Shown here: piece after piece, positions 1-9,200 of the stretch | Layout of the letters: each line of letters opens with the position of its first letter | Numbering within the stretch: the stretch's first letter is position 1 | Assembly (NCBI GenBank): GCA_009602725.1 | Contig: WELB01000036.1 | Span: 230,039 to 242,351, forward strand | Direction: 5' to 3' | DNA: 12,313 nt | DNA from: Spirogloea muscicola | Taxonomy: Eukaryota; Streptophyta; Zygnematophyceae; Spirogloeales; Spirogloeaceae | Position numbers and translations under genes: made by a program | The notes under the pieces: model-generated | Database searches by the model: none | What the model saw: the letters and a program-made list of their open reading frames with translations, nothing else | Told to the model about the DNA's origin: nothing

Positions 1-56
1 CTCTCTCTCTCTCTTTCTCTTCCTCTCTCTCGCCCTCCCTCCCTCCCTCCCTCCTC
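1..56. repeat. CT-rich low-complexity tract (microsatellite)
   Basis: The first 56 bases are almost pure pyrimidine: CT dinucleotides, then CCCT units, with a single G at position 32. It may lie in the 5' untranslated or promoter region of the FGT1 gene, or simply mark a contig edge. Confidence 0.85.
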
Positions 57-269
57 AAATACACGAGAATTTCCTCCTGGTCCTGCTGCTGCCTGTTCAT
101 GCTCGTAAAATATGGCTCTCACAGACCTGCACTGGCACAGCAGTTGGCCATTTACGCCAGTCTGTTTGCACATCCACTTATTATTGCACGCACAGCATTA
201 CAGCAGCAGCCAGGCTTACTCGAGTGGAAGCCTGTCTTTGCTCAATCGCCCTTCTTGCAAATGGCGCAG
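57..269 (+). other. Unresolved 5' region of the FGT1 gene
   Basis: The reading frame of the zinc finger has no stop from the left edge to 724 but contains no ATG. ATGs at 99, 112, 261 and 276 are all in the other two frames. The stretch could hold a short first exon plus an intron ending at GCGCAG (264-269), 5' untranslated sequence, or a coding exon continuing out of the window. The translation in the open frame shows no conserved motif. I see no clear promoter element. Confidence 0.5.
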
Positions 270-3200
270 GCGGCGATGGCAACGCTGCGGCGTCGGCAGC
301 GGGCGTCGACCTGACGAAGCTGCAGCTGCCGTGCGCCAACTGCCGGGCGATCCTCAATGTCCCGCCTGGCCTGCACCACTTCTCCTGCCCCCAATGCCAC
401 GCCGAGCTGGCAGTGGACCCCGCCAAGCTTGGGGCCTACATGGCGTCGCTTGGGCGCCCTCTCCCGCCGCCGCCGCTGCCCGTGCCGCCGCAGCTGCCCA
501 TGCTGCCCCTGCCGAACTTTGGGGATGAGGCCCTGAAGCGCCGGGCGCGCGAGGTGATGGCCAACGGCATCGGCCGCGCCACCACCACCACGCGGCAGCC
601 GACCGAGGAAGAGGCCAACGAGGTCCGCTGGTTTGACAGCCTTCTTGACCGCATCGCGGTTACCGACTCAGCAGCTCAGGGGCTCTCTGTCGATCACTTT
701 GGTCATGAAGAGCTCACTCAGCAGTAAACACATGCACTGAGGCTTTGCATTTTCTTGTAAAATCTCAGAAGTCAGGCTTATGGAATCAAGCTCGCCCTCA
801 CGCTGATGTGATAATCAGTGGCGGCTGCAGGCGGCACTAGATGCGGAGCTCGAGGATGGCGATGCTGACAGCCACGCCGGCGAGACGTTTGCGGACTATG
901 TGAGGCCGGGCTCCTTCCCCTCCTCCTTGCTCTCCGGCTGCAGGCTGTGGCCACATCTGAACTCTGAGCTTTGTGGACGGGGTCTCGTGGCTGCGTGGGC
1001 TGCCGCAGCGGCCATGGCACTTGGCGCTGGGCAAGCCGCACCCCGACCCGGTGGTGGAGACGGCGTCCCTATCCGCCGTGGCGCCGCCGGAGCCCTCGTA
1101 CAAGCTACTGAGCGGCGCGGAGCTGGCGACCAGCGGCGCCCTCTCCTGCTTGCAGCTCGAAACACTTGTGTACGCTTCCCAGGTGAGCGCGGCTGCCGGC
1201 AATGGCTCCTTAACTTTGCAGGCGCCTGTGTTGTGGATGGGGCCACCTGAGCTACGCCGAGCCTGGCGTGGTGCTTGTCTTGTGGTGCTTGCCGTTGCTG
1301 CCAGCCTCTCACCTCGGCTGGCGAGCCTGGTGTTGGAGCGAGCGGCAGCGGCACGCCCAGCTGCTGCCAGATGGTGCACGCGCCGGGTTCTTCGTGGGCG
1401 ACGGCGCAGGCGTGGGGAAGGGCCGCACGCTTGCTGGCCTGGTCCTCGAGAACTGGCAAGCCGGGCGCACCAAGGCACTGTGAGTCTGAGTGCCAAGGCC
1501 TCTAGCCTGTATCAAGAAGGCCAGATTACCTTTGTAAAATTCGACTGTTAATCGTATGTAATATTCACCTCATGGACAAGGGAATGTAGAAAGAATGGTT
1601 CGTTTTGTTGTTCTTGTTCTGACTCACTCCTCTGCTCCTAGCTCCTGCATTCAAGTTGCGAGGCATCAACAGTTGCTGCAGCTGCCGTGTTGCTGCAGCT
1701 GCGGTGACCACATAACCCTGCTCCATGGCACAGCCCAGTTCTCTCAAGTGTGGTGCAGCCACTGACGCTTACAGGTGGCTGTCAGTGGGCTCCGACCTCA
1801 AGTTTGACGCGCGCCGGGACCTTGATGATGTCGGCGCCAAGTTCGTGGAAGGTGAGGGAGTGCCATAGATTGCGAGGCCATTAAGGTGCATACGCATCAG
1901 TGCCCCGCCACCAAGCACGTCTCTGATGGCAAGTAGTCAGGGTTCCTGCTACATCACCGCCTGTTGCTGACTGGCGGGCTTTGAGTGGCTCTGCGTCTCA
2001 GCTGTGGCTCGGTCGTGGTTTCGGGGCAGGAAGCGTTGCCCTTAAGTCATGAATGCAGCAGTATAGTGCTGGCCTGCATTCCTGAGCTCACTGATGAGGG
2101 CACCGGCGGTTGGCATTGCAATGGCATGCAGTGCATGCGCTGAACAAGCTGCCATATGGGAAGCTGGACAGCAAGGCGGTGGGTGTGCGCAGCGGCGTCG
2201 TCTTCCTCACCTACTCCTCCCTCATCGCCGCATCCGACAGCCGCCGCACGCGCCTGCAGCAGCTCGTGCAGTGGTGCGGTGGTACGGCATTCGATGGTCT
2301 CCTCCTATTTGACGAGGTAAGGCTCTGCCTGGCCAGCCAGCCAGCCCAATGGCTGGCAGTACGCATGGCCTCTTAGAGCAGGGCCAGGATACGCCAGCGG
2401 CCGTGGACATACTGCCGTCATGCTGCCATTGTTGTCGGGTGTCAGTAGGTTGGCAGTCGCTAATGCCATCGCAGTCGTGCGCCACTCCTGTGCTGCGGTT
2501 TACAGTGTCACAAGGCGAAGAATCTCGTCCCCGAGGCTGGCGGCAACAGCACGCGCACCGGCGAGGCGGTGCTGGAGCTCCAGGTCAATGGACAAACCTG
2601 GCAGCACCCCTGCAGTACGCGCCAGAGCTGGCGAGTGTTGCTGCCAGCTCGGGCCAGGGCTGTTGCTGAGGCCATGGCTGGCGCTGTGGCAGGCAAAGCT
2701 GCCGGGTGCACGCGTGGTGTACTGCTCGGCAACGGGCGCATCGGAGCCCCGCAATCTGGGCTACATGGTGCGCCTCGGCCTCTGGGGTGCCGGCACAGAT
2801 TTTCCAGACTTCCTTGCCTTCCTTAGTAAGCCATGCCAAGCACCTTCCCGTGAACGCCGCCATCGGTGCCAGACTGGCTCTTGCCTGTAGCAGCTTGAAA
2901 GTGCAGCTGCGCTGCTGCCTGCGTCAAGAAGTTGACCTTCCGCTGGGCCAAGGCATTGACTTGGGCATTGACCTGGCCTGCGCTTGCATAAGTGGCCTGC
3001 CAGCCACGAGCGCTTGCAAGACTGCCTGACACTGCACTGATGCACCGTAGTTTACTGCAGGTGCTTTGGAAAAGCGGGGGGTTGGAGCACTGGAGCTCAT
3101 TGCCATGGACATGAAAGCCAGGTGACAGCCTTCCCCAGCCTGCCATTTTAAGCACACACAAGCATGTGTGCTACCTGATCCTGTTTATTGTCAGCCCCAT

Positions 3201-6200
3201 TCCCAAGCGCTGGTTGCTTGCCACTTGCTCTAAGATCATTTGTTGCGGTGGTTGCAGGGGCATGTACGTCTGCCGCACGTTGAGCTTCAAGGGTGCAGAA
3301 TTTGAGGTCGTGGAGGTCCCATTGTCCACTAGGATGCATGTGAGACAATAACGCCCATACATCCAGCAACACAAATCTCAGAGAACGTCCTTTGCGAGCT
3401 TCAATGAAGTTTTGGCTACAAAATTTAAAGCTTTTAATTGCTGATGTTCAGGTTCTTGAGTTCCATGTCCTGTTGCTTTTATTGCTAGCATGCTCTTCTC
3501 TGTTCTCTAGTTGTTCTTTTGTATGCAACCCTGTCAGAAAGTCGGTGAAATTGGAGGAGTAAGGGTTCGGCACGGGTGTTGACAGAGGCTAGTGTCGTGC
3601 TGAGTCCTGTTGTTTGTGGAGCTGACCTGCAAAGCACGTCTGCTGCTATACCTGGCAACAGGAGATGTACTCCAAAGCGGCGCAGTTCTGGGCAGAGCTC
3701 CGCGTGGAGATCATGTGCGCGCTGGACACCATCCCGTCGGAGGGTGGCAGTAAGTCGCCCCTCTCAGTGTGGCGGCATTACTGGGCGACTCACCAGGTCT
3801 GAATGCCCCCCCAGCAAGTCTCTCATCTGTGAGCCTTGTCTATGAAACCATCTTTGCCACAGCTGGGAAGTAGACGGGTATCAGACAATAATTGGCATCA
3901 GGATGTCGGGCTCCATGCATTCAGGACTCAGTGGCTCCAATTGTGCTTGGAACCTGAGGTGTACCTCATGTGATATGCCAATCTGTATGAGGGGTCTAAG
4001 CTCCTTGCTACAGCAGCTGATAGTTGATCCACCTGGTTGCTGCATATCGCCGCAACAGCGTTTCTTTCGGCACCTGTGCATGTCAGCCAAGGTCGTGGCA
4101 GCTGTTGAGATGGCCAAGGCGGCCCTCATGGAGGGCAAGTGTGCTGTGATTGGCCTGCAAAGCACCGGCGAGGCACGCATGGAGGATGCTGTTAGCAAAT
4201 ATGTAAGTCTTGAACCCATCTCGGCCCTACTGACACTACTGACACTACTTCACATAGTTCACAGGCGTACAATCCTATGCATTTGCATTGCAGGATGCAA
4301 AAGTGGATATGTTTGCTTAGCAGTGGGGCCAAACGTTGCACGGACTAGCCACCTTCCTGTTGTAATTTGCAGTCTGTTGAGCAATGGCCTTTTTCCCTGA
4401 GTAGGGGGCAGAGCTGGACGACTTTGTGTCCGGCCCACGAGAGCTCCTGCTGAAACTGATCGAGGACCACTACCCAGTACCACCCGAGCCTCAGCATCTG
4501 CAAGGTGACTATGAACAGCAGGGCTGCAGTTGCTGTGGACATCCGCTGGCAGACTTCCTCGGCCTGCAATTGCAACGTGCTTGTGCGTAGCAGCAAAGTA
4601 GGTCTCGGTGGTTGTTACCTGGGCCAGCTATGGAATGCAGCTCATTCTACTATACCTAGTTGCATGCTGGCCTTATTACACCCACCAGTATCGTGCGGAT
4701 GTGCAATTGGAGGACATCAGAAGCTGCCACAAGAATACCTGCGATATGCTCGTTGTGCTCATGTGTAGCCGTGTTGCTGGCCAGCTGCGCAAGATGGCGG
4801 CAAGCGGCAGGAGGCTGCGGTCAAAGGACCGGGGCTCAAGCGTAAGGGAAGGAGCGAAGCAATGGTATCTCAGCGAGGCAGGGTGCGGAAGACCGTCCAG
4901 CATCGCAACTTTGAGTCCCATCAGCATAAGGGGGAGGACACGGATGATGGGGACAGCGAACCTTCGTACTTAGGTCAGATCACACGGCATGGTAACACTG
5001 GTGTACATGACAATGTATATTGGAAAGGATGCGGCATGATGCGATTAGTAGAAAACATTTGTCAGTTCTCTTGAATCTAGTGGCCATGTAGATATCATTC
5101 CTCCGAAGTCGTTGTACTGTCACCATCCTAGTGACTGCTATGGTCTGTCTAGAGATAACCAGATAGTCAGAGATTTGAGTTGGCAAGAGGCGTCAGATTG
5201 ACTGTCATCCTCTGGCTCCCCCATTTCTGCTGGCTGACAACAGAGTCCTCCGAAGATGACTCCGCTGCCGGCAGTGTTGAAGACCACGAGTTCAAGATAT
5301 GCAGAATATGCGCCAATGAAGATGTAATCAACAGAATGTTATTGTTGATATACAACCTTTGGGTTGCCTCTTTATTTCGACAATATTAACCAGCCCTGAC
5401 AAACCACGATGAGGTGCCTCAAACGGCTAGATAACACGGTCCTTATTGTGGCGGGACGCCTTCATGTGCTTATGAAGGGATGAAGTCACATACATTGTCT
5501 TTGAACGTTGTGGTGCAGGATGAAGCCGAGCTTGCAGTCTGTGAAATGTGTGACCGCGCTGTTCACCCAGCCTGCCTGGCGCCACCGATCGCAAGTGTCC
5601 CGCCGCCAGGGTGGACTTGTGCGGACTGCACCCAGGAGACTGCGGAGATCGTCCAGGAGCGAGAGGCTTACCTGAAAGAAGTGTGGTCCAGGTGAGGCAC
5701 CACAGCCCCACAGCCTCTTCTCGTGGAATGACTTGCCAGTCCGTGGAATGAGATTGCTGATGATCCTGACAATAAGTATATATAAGGATATGGATGACTG
5801 CGACCATCATCTTGCACTTGCTCACTGAACAACCTTGGTTTTTGCAAGCTTTTGTAGCACAGATCCTCCCCCCCCTTGCCTCCCGCCCCCCTCCCTGATT
5901 GTCGCCTCGCCCTTTCTCTCTCACACAAACAGATGCCCTCCTTTCAGTACCCTTCTCCTCTTTGAGTCCTCAGATATATTGAGTGGGCTTCGAGTATTTA
6001 AATCCTCTCCAAGAAGCTGAGGACCCCTGGCTCAACATTGGAATTTGGAGACAGGTATCATGCTGCTTTGGAGCGCAGAAAAGCCATCCTTAACGCAGTG
6101 CAGGAGTTGGATCTTCCCAACAACCCCCTCGACGATATTATTGACCAGGTTTGGGCTCTGTAGATCCTACCCCTCTCATTTTGCCTGCTTCCACTTGAAT

Positions 6201-9200
6201 CTAGTCTGCTAGCAGATGTTCTGCGATTGCCTCATTTGGAGCTCGCTACAGCTGAGGCTTCTCTGCAATGCTTTTTACAGTTTCGTTCTCTGGCTTCTCA
6301 TCACCAACTTCCAGTAATTGACAGCTGTCACTGACGTGCAGATGGGAGGCCCAGAGAATGTCTCAGAGATGACCGGCAGGAAGGGCATGCTTGTGCGAGC
6401 ACAGAATGGCAAGGGTGTACTGTACCAGTCCCGCAATACGTAAGCTCAACTCTGGTCAGTCAAGACTGTGGCTCGTGGCATAGGAGCCCAACTTTGATGC
6501 ATAGGTACCTTCTTTGGAGTTGCATTTGTGACAAATTTCAGTGTGCTTGAGCTGTCTGAGAGGTGGCTATTGATGTGGAGCGCACCAACATTTTTCTGGC
6601 TTACTGAGCAGTCCCATAGCAACAGTCATGTAAATGCTTGTGTTTCTCGAAGTCAGGGAGCATGGTGCATCCTTTCATGAAGTTGCTTAATCTTGTGTGC
6701 TCAGGAAGGAGGTATCACAGGAGATGCTAAACATGCACGAGAAGAAACTGTTCATGGATGGCAAGAAGTTGGTGGCTGTCATTTCTGAGGCAGCCTCTGC
6801 TGGAGTCTCGTTGCAGGCTGACAGGAGGGCACAAAATCAGGTCTGTTGTCTATTGCATACCAGCATGCAACAAGCAATACCCTCCATACCATTCCTGTAC
6901 GCATGGCTGTTCTTGGCACTCTTGCTAATATACCTAGCCAAGAGTCATTGCTGCTCTTTGCCACTTGCAGAGGAGGAGAGTGCACATTACCTTGGAGCTT
7001 CCTTGGAGTGCAGACAAAGCCATCCAACAGTTCGGGAGGACCCATAGAGCCAATCAGGCATCAGCCCCTCAATACAGGTCCTACATGACAGCATTAGGCA
7101 TCCAACCCCTCCCTGGCAATTACGCATACAGTTGCCAGGGTCAGAGAATCTGAATTGCGAGTTGAAACAGTTTGGGTTTTGCCTTGATCCATAAGTGGCA
7201 TGTAAGTGGTCAAAGGCTTTGTCTCAGTCTCGTCATGAATCAGAGCTCAGACCACTAACTCCGTAGACTTACATTACATGTGAAGTGGGAGACAAGGTGC
7301 TAGGCATAGATATCAAAATTATGTCCAGGTTGGTGCTGACTCAGATGATTGATCTGACTTGATCTTCGTTACAGATTGCTGTTCACCAATTTGGGCGGAG
7401 AGCGACGTTTTGCATCCATTGTTGCCAAGAGACTGGAGTCTCTGGGAGCCCTTACTCAAGGAGATCGAAGGTATACCTGCTTCTCTGTGCTCCTGCTTGA
7501 TAACAATTCTACCGCAACATTAGTGTGACTTGCCAGTGCGTGATGAAGCTAGCTAGATTACACTTCTCTTTTCTGCAGGCAGATACTCATACTTCAAGAG
7601 CTGGATGCCTGTTGCCTTGTGTTGCCATTCCAGGGCAGGGCCGTCTTTAAGTGCGTACAACTATGACAGTGTTTGGGGGAAGAAGGCACTAGCAAGCATG
7701 TACAGAAGTATAATGGAGTTGGTCAGTCATCTGACTATCTTCTCAAAGGGTTTCGCAGTTGCAATACTGTGCAGAGATCCGCTTTGACCAGATGTATAGA
7801 CGGTTTGCCTGGGCTTATGTTTGTGCTCTCTAGGTTTGGCCTACGCAGTATTTCATTTGCAGCTGTCAGCTGCTTTCATCAATGCCATCATTGAACAACC
7901 TCAGACTGCTTCAGACATGCTCTGCATATTCGGCAGGAAAGGTCTTCAGTGCCACCGCCAGGCTGTGCTGCTGGTGACGAGGATGCTGCGAAGGCATTTT
8001 TCACGCTCGCTAGAGCTGCACTGGTGGCCGTGGCCATCATACGGGATGCTGCACCGCAAGTAAATGGTGTGTGTCCATGTGCTGTTGATGTGCAACATCG
8101 TCACTTGTCCTGGCATATGAGACAGCCGGCAAATGGACCTTGCACTCTACTGCTTGCTCCTTTTGAAGCTTGGCAGGCCTAGCACCAATATCTGCATGTT
8201 GAGCTGTGACTTCATGCTGCGAAGGGTGATAGATGTGTGTTTGTGGGTCTATGATAGATCTTCAGGCTGTTCCCATGCATCAGTCAGTGAGTTGCTTCTT
8301 TTCCTTGGCACAGGATATCGTCCATCAGGAAAGTTTGTGGACAGTGACATGCACGATGTTGCACGTTTTCTGAACCGGGAGCTTGGCCTTGAGCCAATCA
8401 TACAGAACAGGTATTGCCCTTGACGTACTTCGCCGGAGTCAGATGGCCAGGCTGACAGACCAGCAAAGAGCTGATGGATGAGCTCGACTTAAGCTGATGA
8501 GGCAAAGCACTTGTTTGAAGATCTGAAAGTCTGCATATTGTGTGCCAGGCTATTTGACTACTTTCTCAGCATTTTCGAGGACTTAGTGAGCAAGGCTCGG
8601 AAAGAAGGCCAGTTTGACTCTGGCATCGCTGACATATCTGCAGCTCGTATTGAGCTTCGTGAAGATACCACAGTATGTCAAGCAGTGCCACTTTTACTTG
8701 TGTTTTAGAGGGTCAGGTTTTAGGCTTGTGTCTTGTGTCTTGAGTTGCTGTGTTGAGTTCGTTGTTAGCTCATGCCTTCCTTGTGCTTCACATCTCTCTG
8801 ACACATTGAGATTTTGGAGGCCGTACCTTTGTCCTTGTCTCTGATTAAGTACCTGCCTTGCTGTACATATCGCCTTCCCGCCATGGTGGGAATGCCAGCA
8901 AGATGACTTGAAATTGGGGAGGATTTGCAGGTGGTGCACAGGGATCCTATGTCAGGAGCACCCACAACACACTCAGTCCTAGACCTTGACAGGGGTTGCT
9001 CTTGGGAGGTTAGTGCCTGTCACAAGTATCGTATTAGATGGAGGGGAGGGGGCTTCACAGTCTTATAGCTCACTCGGTGTGGATGTTCAAGTCTAGTATG
9101 TTGTTTGCCAGAGGCCAAGACTTGAGTGAAAAGGAGGGGCACAACACTACTTTTGCACATCCAGAAATGTGACTAGATGCCCATTTGGTGGAGCAAAATT

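Larger units (their letters stand above)
1349..3121 (+). other. RecA-like lobe 1 of the helicase core (AAA_34-like), with Walker A, DECH and SAT motifs
   Basis: Exons 4-9 build the first ATPase lobe. Walker A reads GAGVGKGRT at 1403-1429 (Lys codon 1418-1420). Exon 5 gives [18 protein letters not shown], and exon 6 gives LPYGKLDSK and [12 protein letters not shown]. Motif II is DECH and is split by a phase-0 intron: DE at 2311-2316, CH at 2506-2511, continuing [10 protein letters not shown]. Motif III is SAT (2726-2734) within [14 protein letters not shown]. Exon 9 supplies [12 protein letters not shown]. All residues expected for nucleotide binding are present, so an ATPase-active fold is plausible. 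Direct helicase activity is not established for this family, as far as I know. Confidence 0.9.

Noticed and set aside
837-1496. Long open frames on the - strand (up to 219 codons) across the GC-rich 5' part of the gene
   Set aside because: They are antisense to conserved helicase exons, rich in Arg, Ala, Ser and Pro as expected from GC-rich DNA with few stops, and show no domain.
2128-2139. Shared TGCAGTGCATGC at two acceptor sites (near 2128 and 10078)
   Set aside because: Both copies combine a CAG acceptor with conserved but unrelated codons; a 12-base match is plausible by chance.
3750-3767. An 18-base intron
   Set aside because: Too short for normal spliceosomal introns, and the retained reading matches the length of the plant protein. 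Kept as a finding but not annotated as an intron.
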